In this document: positions 7,850 through 16,548 of the stretch, piece by piece
How the letters are laid out: every line of letters starts with the position of its first letter
Position numbering within the stretch: the stretch's first letter is position 1
Assembly (NCBI RefSeq): GCF_014873755.1
Contig: NZ_JADBEG010000001.1
Location: forward strand, 5,997,501-6,061,500
Length of the DNA: 64,000 nt
Direction of reading: 5' to 3'
Origin: Amycolatopsis lexingtonensis
Lineage (GTDB): Bacteria > Actinomycetota > Actinomycetes > Mycobacteriales > Pseudonocardiaceae
The notes under the pieces: generated by a model
What the model was told of the DNA's origin: nothing
Database searches by the model: none
What the model saw: the letters and a program-made list of their open reading frames with translations, nothing else
Translations under genes and position numbers: made by a program

Positions 7850-8829
7850 CAGCCCAGACCGCCACTCCGGTTCCGGCGCGCAACGCCGCGTTCGCCGGTG
7901 TCCTGCAGCGCCAGGGCGCGGCCGTCGTCCTCGTGCTCGGCGTCGCCGCGGCGTGGTTCGCGTTCCCGCACTTCGGCACCGCGGACAACTTGCGCAGCCT
8001 GGTGCTGCAGGGGTCGTTCCTCGCGGTGATCGCGCTCGGCATGACGTTCGTGATCATCTCCGGCGGCATCGACCTCTCGGTCGGCTCGAACTACGCGCTC
8101 GGCGGCATCCTCGCCGCGTGGGGCGCGCAGTACGGGATCGTCGTCGCGATCCTGCTGCCGCTCGCGGTGTGTTCGCTGATCGGCCTGGTCAACGGCCTGC
8201 TCATCGCGCGCACCGGGATGGCGCCGTTCATCGTGACGCTGGCGTCCCTGCTGTTCGCCAGGGGACTCCTGCTCGCGCTGACGTCCGAAGGCTCGACGAC
8301 GTACAAAGTCGACCCCGGCTCGGCGTTCCTCTGGCTCGGCCAGGGCACGATCTTCGGCGTCGGCGTCCCGGTGTACCTGACGCTGATCCTGTTCGCGCTC
8401 GGCGGGCTCCTGCTGCGCCGCACCCGGTTCGGCCAGTCGGTGTTCGCCATCGGCGGTGCCGAGCAGTCCGCGCTGCTGATGGGCCTGCCGGTGGCCCGCA
8501 CCAAGATCAGCCTCTACACGCTGAGCGGCGCGCTGGCCGGCTTCGCGGGCGTGCTCACCGCCGCGTACCTGCAGTCCGGCGTCACGGTGATCGGCGTCGG
8601 CACCGAACTGGACGCGATCTCCGTCGTCGTCATCGGCGGCACGCTGCTCACCGGCGGTGCCGGGACGATCATCGGCACGCTCGTCGGCGTGCTGCTGCGG
8701 ACGCTGATCCAGAACGTCATCAACCAGATCGGCACCCTCGACTCCAACTACCAGACGGTGGTGAGCGGGGCCTTCCTGCTCGTCGTCGTGGTGATCCAGC
8801 GCCTGCTGGCGCGTTCCCGAACCCGCTGA
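7846..8829 (+). CDS. yjfF: Sugar ABC transporter permease, YjfF-like
   Basis: Second permease, 327 residues, same family as the preceding gene but clearly divergent (SGGIDLSVGSNYALGG, VVVIGGTLLTGGAGTIIGTLVG). Two distinct permeases after one ATPase is characteristic of galactofuranose-type systems. Its ATG overlaps the previous stop (ATGA, 7846-7849), so translation is coupled. Last transporter gene before the GH2 enzyme. Confidence 0.92.
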   Translation: MTAQTATPVPARNAAFAGVLQRQGAAVVLVLGVAAAWFAFPHFGTADNLRSLVLQGSFLAVIALGMTFVIISGGIDLSVGSNYALGGILAAWGAQYGIVVAILLPLAVCSLIGLVNGLLIARTGMAPFIVTLASLLFARGLLLALTSEGSTTYKVDPGSAFLWLGQGTIFGVGVPVYLTLILFALGGLLLRRTRFGQSVFAIGGAEQSALLMGLPVARTKISLYTLSGALAGFAGVLTAAYLQSGVTVIGVGTELDAISVVVIGGTLLTGGAGTIIGTLVGVLLRTLIQNVINQIGTLDSNYQTVVSGAFLLVVVVIQRLLARSRTR

Positions 8830-8860
8830 GTCCCCAGCCCCCCACCAGGAGGTCTCAACG

Positions 8861-11359
8861 ATGTTCCGTCCTGCCCGAAATACCCGGAGATGGCTGACCG
8901 CGGCCGCCGCGTTCGCCGTCGCGGTGGCCGGCCTCGGCACCGTGCCGGCCGCCAGCGCCGCCGACGCACCCCAGTGGCAGCGGCTCACCCCGCCGCTGAG
9001 CACCCCGTGGACGAAGGACGTTTCGCCGGCGAACGCCCTCCCCGACTACCCCCGGCCCCAGCTGACCCGCGACAAGTGGCAGAACCTCAACGGCGTCTGG
9101 GAGTTCGCCAAGGCGACCCCGGGTGAGGCCGCGCCGGTCGGCAAGACGCTCGGCGAGCGCATCCTCGTGCCGTACCCGGTCGAGTCCGCGCTGTCCGGGA
9201 TCATGCGCCACGAAACGAACATGTGGTACCGCCGCACGTTCGAGGTCCCGAAGACCTGGCAGGTCGGCAAGGGCGGCCAGCGGCTCCTGCTGCACTTCCA
9301 GGCCGTCGACTACGACGCCACGGTGATCGTCAACGGCAAGACCGTCGGCCGCCACACCGGCGGCTACGACGCCTGGTCCGTCGACGTCACCGACGCGCTG
9401 ACCACGGCGAAGTCGCAGGAAGTCGTCGTCGGCGTCGCCGACCCGAACGACCAGGGCGGGCAGCCGATCGGCAAGCAGCGCCAGCCCGGCGACGGCATCT
9501 TCTACACGCCGTCGTCCGGCATCTGGCAGACCGTCTGGCTGGAACCGGTGGCGTCCGCGCGCGTCGACCGGCTCGACGTCACGCCCGACGTGGCGAGCGG
9601 TTCGGTCACGGTGAACGCCGTGGTCGGCGGCCCGGTCAGGCAGCGCGTCGAAGCCGTCGCCTACGACCACGGGCGCCCGGTCGGGCGCGTGTCCGGTGAC
9701 GCGAACCAGCCGTTGAAGCTCAAGGTGGACCGGCCGCACCTGTGGTCGCCGGACGACCCGTTCCTCTACGACCTGCGCGTGAAGCTGTCGGGCGGGGACG
9801 AGGTCGGTTCGTACTTCGGCATCCGGTCGATCAGCGTCGGCAAGACCGCCGACGGCAAGCAGCGGATGCTGCTCAACGGCAAGTTCGTCATGCAGGTCGG
9901 CCCGCTCGACCAGGGCTTCTGGCCGGACGGCATCTACACCGCGCCGACCGACGCGGCGCTGAAGTTCGACCTGGAGCAGGAGAAGGCGCTCGGCTTCAAC
10001 ATGGTGCGCAAGCACATCAAGGTCGAGCCGGACCGCTGGTACTACTACGCCGACAAGCTCGGGCTGCTGGTGTGGCAGGACATGCCGGCGATGAAGGACG
10101 ACGTCGAGCCGTCCGCGGCTTCGCGCGTCAACTACGAGTCCGAGATGAAGCGGATGATCGACCAGCACCGCAGCTTCCCGTCGATCGTCACGTGGGTGCC
10201 GTTCAACGAGGGCTGGGGCGACTACGAAGTCGGCCGGATCGCCGACGAGGTCAAGTCGTGGGACCCCTCGCGGCTCGTCAACGCGGAATCCGGCGTCAAC
10301 TGCTGCCGGTCCGAACCGGACAGCGGTCGCGGTGACATCTACGACGACCACACCTACACCGGTCCGGGCACGCCGATCCAGACCGGGACGCGCGCGGCGG
10401 TCGACGGCGAGTACGGCGGCCTCGGCCTGAAGGTCGCCGGCCACGAGTTCGACGCCGCGGGCAGCTTCGCCTACGAGATGGAGCCCGACAGCGCGACGCT
10501 GACCCGGCGCTACGGCGAGCTGCAGCAGCGCCTGCTGCTGGTCGCCCAGCGGTGCGGCGTCTCGGCCGGCGTCTACACGCAGACCACCGACGTCGAGAAG
10601 GAGGTCAACGGCTTCTTCACCTACGACCGGCAGGTGAAGAAGATGGACTTCGCGGCGGTCCGCGCGGCGAACCTCGCGGTCATCAAGGGCGCCACCGGGG
10701 CTCCGGTCTCCGGTCCGTCGGTGCCCGCGGGCACCCCGGGCATCGACGGCATCGCGGCCTACGGTTTCGACGAGAACACCGGTACGACGGCCGCGGACAG
10801 CGTCGGCGACCACGACGCCACGCTCGTCGGCGGCGCGTCCTGGACGGCGGGCAAGACCGGCTCGGCGCTGGCGGTCAACGGGTCGGGCCAGTACGCCGAC
10901 ACGGGTGCCGCGCTGGTGAACACCGAAGGCAGCTACAGCGCGGCGGCGTGGGTGAAGTTCAACGCCGTGGGTGACGGCTTCCAGACCGTGGTCAGCCAGG
11001 ACGGCGACAGCAACAGCGCGTTCTTCCTGCAGTACTCCGGTCAGGACCACCGGCTCGCGATGAGCTTCGTGGGCACGCGGGCTCTGGCGCCCACGGCCCC
11101 GGAAGCGAACCGCTGGTACCACGTGGTCGGCGTCCGCGACGCGGCCGCGGGCACGCTGAAGCTGTACGTCGACGGCCAGCTGGCGGCCACGAAGAGCGTC
11201 TGCCTCGGCGACGCGTCGACGGGCCACACGGTGATCGGCCGCGGCAAGTACGGCGGCAACCCGGTCGACTACCTCAACGGCGCGGTCGACCAGGTGCACG
11301 TGTACGACCGCGCCCTGTCCGACGCGGACGTGAGCGCGTTGTACTCGAGCGGCAAGTAA
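8861..11359 (+). CDS. Secreted GH2 glycoside hydrolase with C-terminal LamG domain; candidate beta-galactofuranosidase
   Basis: 832 residues with a signal peptide (RRWLTAAAAF... AASAADA). Domain order: GH2 sugar-binding jelly roll (about 55-220), beta-sandwich (220-310), TIM barrel (310-600), and a LamG/concanavalin-like domain from about residue 625. In the barrel, NEGW supplies the acid/base Glu450, and DGEYGG offers the nucleophile Glu517. A good GGAGG precedes the ATG, 31 bp after the last permease, so it belongs to the transporter operon. GH2+LamG proteins from Streptomyces include beta-D-galactofuranosidases, and the adjacent YtfQRT-YjfF-like transporter makes that the leading guess. 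Beta-galactosidase or arabinosidase activity cannot be excluded. Confidence 0.9.
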   Translation: MFRPARNTRRWLTAAAAFAVAVAGLGTVPAASAADAPQWQRLTPPLSTPWTKDVSPANALPDYPRPQLTRDKWQNLNGVWEFAKATPGEAAPVGKTLGERILVPYPVESALSGIMRHETNMWYRRTFEVPKTWQVGKGGQRLLLHFQAVDYDATVIVNGKTVGRHTGGYDAWSVDVTDALTTAKSQEVVVGVADPNDQGGQPIGKQRQPGDGIFYTPSSGIWQTVWLEPVASARVDRLDVTPDVASGSVTVNAVVGGPVRQRVEAVAYDHGRPVGRVSGDANQPLKLKVDRPHLWSPDDPFLYDLRVKLSGGDEVGSYFGIRSISVGKTADGKQRMLLNGKFVMQVGPLDQGFWPDGIYTAPTDAALKFDLEQEKALGFNMVRKHIKVEPDRWYYYADKLGLLVWQDMPAMKDDVEPSAASRVNYESEMKRMIDQHRSFPSIVTWVPFNEGWGDYEVGRIADEVKSWDPSRLVNAESGVNCCRSEPDSGRGDIYDDHTYTGPGTPIQTGTRAAVDGEYGGLGLKVAGHEFDAAGSFAYEMEPDSATLTRRYGELQQRLLLVAQRCGVSAGVYTQTTDVEKEVNGFFTYDRQVKKMDFAAVRAANLAVIKGATGAPVSGPSVPAGTPGIDGIAAYGFDENTGTTAADSVGDHDATLVGGASWTAGKTGSALAVNGSGQYADTGAALVNTEGSYSAAAWVKFNAVGDGFQTVVSQDGDSNSAFFLQYSGQDHRLAMSFVGTRALAPTAPEANRWYHVVGVRDAAAGTLKLYVDGQLAATKSVCLGDASTGHTVIGRGKYGGNPVDYLNGAVDQVHVYDRALSDADVSALYSSGK

Positions 11360-11370
11360 GCAGTCCCCCG

Positions 11371-11411
11371 AAATCCGGGGAGGCCGGGCGACCGGCCTCC
11401 CCGGATTTTTT
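11371..11411 (+). terminator. Rho-independent terminator after the GH2 gene
   Basis: A 17-bp perfect stem (AAATCCGGGGAGGCCGG and its complement, 11371-11387 and 11392-11408) with a GCGA loop, ending in a run of T. It lies 12 bp after the GH2 stop codon and closes the transporter operon. Confidence 0.93.
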
Positions 11412-11422
11412 CGTCCTCGCGT

Positions 11423-11453
11423 TTGACCTGGAGCGCGCTCCAGCCCCTAGCGT
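11423..11453 (+). promoter_or_regulatory. MerR-type promoter with 14-bp palindromic operator
   Basis: A TTGACC -35 element (11423-11428) and a TAGCGT -10 candidate (11448-11453) are separated by 19 bp, the over-long spacing characteristic of MerR-regulated promoters. The spacer is occupied by the perfect palindrome TGGAGCGCGCTCCA (11429-11442). It drives the CMD-family gene at 11491. No MerR gene is in the window. Confidence 0.7.
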
Positions 11454-11490
11454 CGTCCTCGCAACGACGTACTGGGGAAAGGAACCCGCC

Positions 11491-11886
11491 ATGACCGACG
11501 AGCGCTTCGAACTCGGCCTGAAGACCCTGTCCGCCATCGACGGCGAGAGCGGGCAGCGCGTGCTCGACAACCTCGCCGACGTCTCCCCCGCGCTGGCGGA
11601 AGCCGTCGTGTCGTGGGGATTCGGGGAGATCTACGCGCGGCCGGGGCTCGAGCCGCGCGAGCGCCAGCTCGTGACGCTCGGCATGCTCACCGCGCTCGGG
11701 GGCTGCGAGCCGCAACTGGAGGTGCACGTCAACGCGTCGCTCAACGTCGGGCTCACGCCCGCGGAGATCGTCGAAGCGCTCCTGCACTCGGCGGTCTACT
11801 GTGGATTTCCGAAGGCGCTGAACGCGACCTTCACGGCCAAGAAGGTCTTCGCCGAGAGGGGGCTGCTGCCGGTGACGAGCGCATGA
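11491..11886 (+). CDS. Carboxymuconolactone decarboxylase (CMD/AhpD-like) family protein
   Basis: 131 residues, almost entirely a CMD domain. It contains ERQLVTLGMLTALGGCEPQLEVHVNASLNVG, close to the gamma-carboxymuconolactone decarboxylase signature, including the conserved Glu and His, but with a single Cys rather than the CxxC of AhpD peroxidase partners. It is therefore more like the decarboxylase/uncharacterised branch. Good RBS (GGAAAGGA) before the ATG. It overlaps the next gene by 4 bp and is driven by the MerR-type promoter at 11423, suggesting induction by a xenobiotic or stress signal. Confidence 0.9.
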   Translation: MTDERFELGLKTLSAIDGESGQRVLDNLADVSPALAEAVVSWGFGEIYARPGLEPRERQLVTLGMLTALGGCEPQLEVHVNASLNVGLTPAEIVEALLHSAVYCGFPKALNATFTAKKVFAERGLLPVTSA

Positions 11887-12545
11887 GGGTCGTCCTGTTC
11901 GGCGCGACCGGCATGGTCGGCCAAGGCGTGCTGCGGGAATGCCTGCGCGACGAACGGGTCGAGGCGGTGCTGGCGGTCGGCCGGTCCCCGGCCGGCACCA
12001 GCCACCCGAAGCTGCGCGAAGTCGTCGAGCGGGACCTGTTCGCCCTCGAGCCGATCACCGGGTACGACACCTGCTTCTTCTGCCTCGGGGTGTCGTCGGT
12101 GGGCGTGTCACCGGAGGACTACGAGCGGATCACCTACCAGCTCACCCTTTCGGTGGCCCGGAAGCTGCCCGAAGACACCACTTTCGTGTACGTCTCGGGC
12201 GCGGGCACCGACAGCACCGAGCGCGGCCGCGTGCGCTGGGCCCGGGTGAAGGGCGCGACGGAGAACGCGCTGGCGCGGCTGCCGCTGCGGACGTTCGCCT
12301 TCCGCCCCGGCTACATCCAGCCGCTGCACGGCATCACGTCGAAAACCCCGCTGTACCGGGTGCTCTACCGCGTCGCGATGCCGCTGTACCCGGTGCTCAA
12401 GCGGCTGTTCCCGCGCGCGGTGACGACCACCGAGGACATCGGGCTCGCGATGCTGGCGGTGGCCTCGTCGGGGTACGAGAAGCCGATCCTGGAGAACGCG
12501 GACATCACCGCCCTCGCGCGACGAGACCGGCCAGCAGGTTCGTGA
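11883..12545 (+). CDS. NAD(P)-binding Rossmann protein (NmrA/atypical SDR)
   Basis: 220 residues. The N-terminal VVLFGATGMVGQGVL is the glycine-rich NAD(P) motif of atypical short-chain dehydrogenases. FVYVSGAG and the region RVRWARVKGATENAL follow, retaining a Lys but not a clear YxxxK tyrosine, so it may bind nucleotide without classical SDR catalysis. Translationally coupled to the CMD-family gene (ATGA overlap). Its last 41 bp overlap the convergent TetR gene. Confidence 0.85.
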   Translation: MRVVLFGATGMVGQGVLRECLRDERVEAVLAVGRSPAGTSHPKLREVVERDLFALEPITGYDTCFFCLGVSSVGVSPEDYERITYQLTLSVARKLPEDTTFVYVSGAGTDSTERGRVRWARVKGATENALARLPLRTFAFRPGYIQPLHGITSKTPLYRVLYRVAMPLYPVLKRLFPRAVTTTEDIGLAMLAVASSGYEKPILENADITALARRDRPAGS

Positions 12546-13155
12546 GGTTCTCCGCCACCACGGCCTCGAACCCGGGCGCGCCACCGGCCTCGGCCGTCGC
12601 GAGTGCCACTGCCTCCGTCGGGTTCGCGTAGGGCCACGCCCCCGACACCACGACCACGACGGACCGCGCGAACACCCGGGCCGCGTCCGCCGACAGCTCC
12701 GGGACGCCGGCGCGGACCAGCGACGCCAGTCGTTCGAGGTTCGCGGCCGCGCGGTGCTTGAAGCCGCGGGCGAAGTCCAGGGAGATGTTGCGTTCCAGCA
12801 CCGGCGCCATCGCGCTGATCAGCTCGCACAGCAGCCGACGTTCCGCGAGCGTCGATGCAATCGTCCCGGCGATCCGCTCCTCGCGCGCGGAGGGCGGGCC
12901 CGGCAGGTCCCCGAACGCCAGCTCGTCGAGCCACGCCGACCACGATCCGTCGAGGACCTCGAGGAAGATCGCCTCCCGGCTGTCGAAGTAGCGGAGCACA
13001 TTGGACTTCGCGAGCCCGACGCGGCAGCTGAGCTCCCGCAGGCTGATCTCGGCGACCGGCCGCTGCCCCAGCATCTCCCGGGCGGCGGCGAGGATCGCGG
13101 TCCGGCGCGCCTCGATCTGCTCGGGACGGCGGGCGCGCTGGAATCCGGCGCTCAT
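12505..13155 (-). CDS. TetR-family transcriptional regulator
   Basis: 216 residues. The N-terminal helix-turn-helix (ILAAAREMLGQRPVAEISLRELSCRVGLAKSNVLRYFDSREAIF) is a full TetR DNA-binding domain, followed by an all-helical ligand domain without recognisable specificity. Its 3' end overlaps the convergent Rossmann-protein gene by 41 bp. Adjacency suggests it could regulate its neighbours, but the only clear operator nearby (11429-11442) is MerR-like. Confidence 0.9.
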   Translation of the reverse strand: MSAGFQRARRPEQIEARRTAILAAAREMLGQRPVAEISLRELSCRVGLAKSNVLRYFDSREAIFLEVLDGSWSAWLDELAFGDLPGPPSAREERIAGTIASTLAERRLLCELISAMAPVLERNISLDFARGFKHRAAANLERLASLVRAGVPELSADAARVFARSVVVVVSGAWPYANPTEAVALATAEAGGAPGFEAVVAENLTNLLAGLVARGR

Positions 13156-13173
13156 GCTCCCCGACGGTACCGG

Positions 13174-13596
13174 TCAGTCGCGGCGGGCGGCCGGTTCCGC
13201 GCGGCGCGCCTTCACCCGGCGGTAGCTCCAGATCAGCAGCGCGAACAGGATCGCCGACGACAGGATCAGGCTCGACCCGGTGCTCCAGCCGCTGAACGGC
13301 AGCGACTTCACGGTGCCCCAGACGATCCCCGCAGCCAGCAGCGCCAGCCCGGCCAGCACCGAGCCTGCGATCCGCAGCGGCGAGGACACGCTGTCCTCGG
13401 CCGCCTTCATCGCGCGGTCGCGGACCGGGTCGACGTACTTCTCGAGCGCCGGGAACTCCGAGGCGAGCAGCAGCAGCCCGGCGAGCACCAGGAGCAGCCC
13501 CGGCCCGGGCAGTACGAGCAGCAGCACCCCGACCACCAGCAGGACCGCGCCCGCCGAGGCGATCAGGACGCGCTTGGCCTGTTTGCCGATGCCCAC
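13174..13596 (-). CDS. PGPGW-family transmembrane protein
   Basis: About 140 residues starting from the GTG at 13596, preceded by GGGGAG. It has two transmembrane segments at the front, containing LLLVLPGPGLLLVLAGLLLLASEFPALEKY, the PGPGW/TIGR02611 signature, and two more toward the end, then a basic tail. Function of the family is unknown. It overlaps the end of the upstream serine hydrolase gene by 34 bp, so the two are probably cotranscribed. Confidence 0.8.
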   Translation of the reverse strand: MGIGKQAKRVLIASAGAVLLVVGVLLLVLPGPGLLLVLAGLLLLASEFPALEKYVDPVRDRAMKAAEDSVSSPLRIAGSVLAGLALLAAGIVWGTVKSLPFSGWSTGSSLILSSAILFALLIWSYRRVKARRAEPAARRD

Positions 13597-14993
13597 CGGT
13601 GCTCTCCCCTCGTTTCGCCCGATTCTTCCTGGTCGCGGGTTCGCGTGCCACTCACGAGGGCGGATACCCGCGCCAAGGCCACCGCAAAGCCCGCGAGCGC
13701 GACCAGTCCGAGCGCGATCACCAGACCCGGCCAGACGTAGAGCACCTGGCCGAAGGTCCCCTGCCGGCCGGCGAACACCACGCCCAGCAGCTGCGGCAGA
13801 AACGCGAGCACCGCGAACGGCAGCAACGGCGGCACGACGCGCCACCACCGGGACTTCCGCCGGGCTCGCCGCACCCCCAGGACAGCGAGCCCGGCAGCGA
13901 TGAGCGCCAAGCCTCCGAGCACCCAGTCGGCCACGACGCCGGCGGGCAGGGACACCTCGGGCGCGCCGCCTTCGAGCAGGTCCGCGAGGCCCTGGGCCAG
14001 CAGTTCGGCTTCGTTGTCCAGTGCCATACCGGTGTTCGCCATGACGGCGACGCCGTAGCCGCCGGGCAGCAGCACCTGGGCCGCGGTGTGGGAGAACCAG
14101 TCGCCGGTGTGCGAAACCCGGCCGTCCCGGACGGTCCAGCCCAGCGCGTAGCCGCGACCGGGGGCCGGGGTGTGCGCGAGCGCGGCCGAAGCCGGCGAGA
14201 GGACGCCACCGCCGTCGCGCTGGGCGATCAGCCACCTGGCCAGGTCCCCGGCGGTGCTCAGGACGCCGTGGCTGCCGCCGGTGAACCAGTCCGGTTCGGA
14301 CACCGGCACCTCGATCCCGAACGCCCGGACGTACCCGGCGGTCCCGGCCGGCGGCGTGTCCACGGTGGTGCTCGCCGTCATGCCGAGCGGCCCGAACAGC
14401 CGGGTGCGCAGGTACTCCGCGAACGGCTGCCCGGCCACCACCTCGACGATGCGGGCGGCCACCTCGTAGTTGGGGTTGTGGTAGTGGAACTCGGCCCCCG
14501 GTTCGCTCGCCAGCGGCGCTTCGCGCAGCCGGGTGACCGCTTCGGCGAGGGTGCGCGGCTGCGCCAGCTTCAGGTCGGGGAACGCGGAGTCGGCCATCCC
14601 GGACGTCTGGTCCAGCAGCATCCGGACGGTGATCCGGGCGCCCCGCGGGTCGGCGAGCCGGAAGTCCGGGAGGTAGCGCGTGACCGGCTCGTCGAGCCGG
14701 AGCTTCCCGGCCTCGGCGAGCTGGAGCACCGCGAACGCCGTCATGGACTTGCTCACCGACGCGATCGGCAGCCGGCTCGCCGCGGTGACCGGCGCGCCCG
14801 CGGCGTCGTGACCGTAGCCCGCGACGCGGACGACGTCACCGTTGTGAGTGACGGCTACCGCGGCACCGGGCAGGCCCGTGTGGTCGAGGTAGGCGCGGAC
14901 GTAGCCGTCGACGTCCGGAGGCGCAGCGGCGGTGGCCGCGGGAGTCGCGGTGGCGAGCAGCAGAGCCGTGAGCACGAGGAAAAGCCTGGTCAT
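13563..14993 (-). CDS. Serine hydrolase, beta-lactamase/DD-peptidase fold, with C-terminal membrane segments
   Basis: 476 residues. Signal peptide (about 1-24), then a class C beta-lactamase-like domain: SVSK (Ser79, Lys82) as the SxxK nucleophile motif, a YHNPNYE segment where the YxN motif belongs, and HTGDW in place of KTG. Residues from about 355 to 445 contain three hydrophobic segments, so the catalytic domain is displayed outside and anchored by the C-terminus. Such proteins are peptidoglycan-like hydrolases, esterases or D-aminopeptidases; the substrate cannot be told. Divergent from the ArsR operon. Confidence 0.88.
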   Translation of the reverse strand: MTRLFLVLTALLLATATPAATAAAPPDVDGYVRAYLDHTGLPGAAVAVTHNGDVVRVAGYGHDAAGAPVTAASRLPIASVSKSMTAFAVLQLAEAGKLRLDEPVTRYLPDFRLADPRGARITVRMLLDQTSGMADSAFPDLKLAQPRTLAEAVTRLREAPLASEPGAEFHYHNPNYEVAARIVEVVAGQPFAEYLRTRLFGPLGMTASTTVDTPPAGTAGYVRAFGIEVPVSEPDWFTGGSHGVLSTAGDLARWLIAQRDGGGVLSPASAALAHTPAPGRGYALGWTVRDGRVSHTGDWFSHTAAQVLLPGGYGVAVMANTGMALDNEAELLAQGLADLLEGGAPEVSLPAGVVADWVLGGLALIAAGLAVLGVRRARRKSRWWRVVPPLLPFAVLAFLPQLLGVVFAGRQGTFGQVLYVWPGLVIALGLVALAGFAVALARVSALVSGTRTRDQEESGETRGEHRWASANRPSAS

Positions 14994-15070
14994 GGGGGTA
15001 AAGCTAGGGATTTCGCGGGTCCGCCACCGCTGCCGGACGACGTCGGGGACCCCCTACTTTCGGCACCTCC

Positions 15071-15134
15071 TTGACGGCCGCGGCACCTCGTGCCATAGTC
15101 AACGCATCGGTTGATAAACAGATTGGTTGATAAA
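15071..15134 (+). promoter_or_regulatory. Promoter and ArsR-type operator of the ArsR-AHSA1-RibD operon
   Basis: TTGACG (15071-15076) and CATAGT (15094-15099) at 17-bp spacing form a good vegetative promoter. Immediately downstream is TCAAC-N6-GTTGA (15099-15114), the inverted half-sites typical of ArsR operators. The decamer GGTTGATAAA occurs twice (15109-15118 and 15125-15134). The arrangement suggests autorepression by the first gene. Confidence 0.65.
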
Positions 15135-15135
15135 G

Positions 15136-15471
15136 ATGGCGCTTGACGAGGAGGGACTGAACCGGGCGTTCACCGCACTCGGCGACCCGGTGCGGCGGGC
15201 GATCGTCGCCCGGCTCTCTCGCGGCGAAGCGACGGTGAACGAGCTGGCCGAGCCCTTCGAGATCACCAAGCAGGCGATCTCCCGGCACATCCAGGTGCTG
15301 GAACAGGCCGGGCTGATCACGCGCAGCCGCGACGGCCAGCGCCGGCCGTGCCACCTCGTCCCGGCCGCCCTCGAAGCGCTGACCGGCTGGATCGACACCT
15401 ACCGGCTGGCCACCGAACGCACCTACCGGCGGCTCGACGCCGTCCTGGAAACCCTGGAGGAAAACCCATGA
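15136..15471 (+). CDS. ArsR-family transcriptional regulator
   Basis: 111 residues, a single winged helix: LGDPVRRAIVARLSRGEATVNELAEPF, then ITKQAISRHIQVLEQAGLI as the recognition helix region, and a wing ending RPCHL. It lacks the CVC metal motif, so it belongs to the non-metal ArsR group usually paired with AHSA1/SRPBCC proteins, as here. The ATG at 15136 is chosen; a TTG nine bases earlier is possible. Coupled to the next gene by an ATGA overlap. Confidence 0.92.
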   Translation: MALDEEGLNRAFTALGDPVRRAIVARLSRGEATVNELAEPFEITKQAISRHIQVLEQAGLITRSRDGQRRPCHLVPAALEALTGWIDTYRLATERTYRRLDAVLETLEENP

Positions 15472-15932
15472 GCACCACGATCACCGCCCAGCCCGCCACC
15501 CCGTTCATCGAGATCACCCGCGAGTTCGCGGCCTCGCCGGACAAGGTCCTGCGCGCCCACACCGACCCGGAGCTCGTCGTCCGCTGGCTGGGCCCGCGCG
15601 GCATGGAGATGGAGCTGCTCGAGTTCGACGCCCGCTCGGGCGGCGGCTACCACTACGTCCACCGCGACGACCGCGGCGAATACCGCTTCCGCGACGTCTA
15701 CCACACGGTGAGCGCCGACCGGATCATCCAGACCTTCGAGTTCGAGGGCGCCCCCGGCGAGGTCTGCCTGGAGTCGATGACGCTGGTCGACCTCGGCGGC
15801 CGCACCCGGCTCGAGAGCCGCTCGGTGTTCCCCTCGGTCGAGGCCCGCGACGCGGCGGTCGAGAGCGGCATGAACAACGGCATCACGCAGTCGTACGAGC
15901 GCCTCGACGAGGTACTGGAGAAGGAGGACTGA
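15468..15932 (+). CDS. SRPBCC (AHSA1-like) domain protein
   Basis: 154 residues, one START-like/AHSA1 fold: ITREFAASPDKVLRAHTDPELVVRWLGP at the front and the closing helix AVESGMNNGITQSYERLDEVL. These proteins bind small hydrophobic ligands in a deep cavity; the adjacent ArsR protein is the family's common regulatory partner. GGAGG lies eight bases before the ATG. No catalytic residues can be assigned. Confidence 0.9.
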   Translation: MSTTITAQPATPFIEITREFAASPDKVLRAHTDPELVVRWLGPRGMEMELLEFDARSGGGYHYVHRDDRGEYRFRDVYHTVSADRIIQTFEFEGAPGEVCLESMTLVDLGGRTRLESRSVFPSVEARDAAVESGMNNGITQSYERLDEVLEKED

Positions 15933-15933
15933 C

Positions 15934-16530
15934 ATGCCGGTCGTCGCGAGCTTTTGCATGTCGCTCGACGGCTTCGTGGCGCGGCCCGACGACAGCGTCG
16001 GGCCACTCTTCGACTGGTACACCGCGGGCGACATCGAAGTGCCGATGGTGGGCTACCCGATCACGTTCCGCGTCACGCCGTCGAGCGCGGACTACCTGCG
16101 AGCGCAGCTGGAATCGGCGCGCCACAGCGCTTTCGTCTGCGGCCGCCGGGTGTTCGACCACACCCACGGCTGGGGCGGCCACCCGCCCGGCGGCGGGACG
16201 GCGTTCGTGGTGACCCACCGGCCGCCGCCCACGGATTGGTCCGCGGAAAACCTGGCGCCGTTCACGTTCGTCGGCGACGTCGCCACCGCGATCGAGCAGG
16301 CGAAGGCGGCCGGCGACGGCAACGTCGGCGTCTCCGGGCCGGACATCGCCCGGCAGTGCCTGAACCTGGGCCTGCTGGACGAGGTACGGATCGACCTGGT
16401 GCCGGTGTTCCTCGGCGAAGGCGTGCGCTACTTCGAAGACCTCGGCGCCACGAAGGCCGAACTGGAACGCGTGGAGGTCGTGGCCGGCGAAGTCGTCACC
16501 CATCTGCGATACCGGGTGCACCACCGCTGA
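15934..16530 (+). CDS. RibD C-terminal-like (dihydrofolate reductase fold) protein
   Basis: 198 residues of the RibD_C/YyaP group, with the features MPVVASFCMSLDGFVA at the start, FVCGRRVFDH in the middle and GVSGPDIARQCLNLGLLDEVRIDLVPVFLGEG at the end. This group has a DHFR-like NADPH fold but is mostly of unknown reaction. It starts 1 bp after the AHSA1 gene and is the third gene of the ArsR operon. Confidence 0.9.
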   Translation: MPVVASFCMSLDGFVARPDDSVGPLFDWYTAGDIEVPMVGYPITFRVTPSSADYLRAQLESARHSAFVCGRRVFDHTHGWGGHPPGGGTAFVVTHRPPPTDWSAENLAPFTFVGDVATAIEQAKAAGDGNVGVSGPDIARQCLNLGLLDEVRIDLVPVFLGEGVRYFEDLGATKAELERVEVVAGEVVTHLRYRVHHR

Positions 16531-16548
16531 CTTCACCTCTTCGTGTGA

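Noticed and set aside
8855..11299. 814-codon minus-strand frame opposite the GH2 gene
   Set aside because: Arg/Val/Asp-rich composition typical of the reverse frame of a high-GC gene, with no domain signature; the plus strand has an intact GH2.
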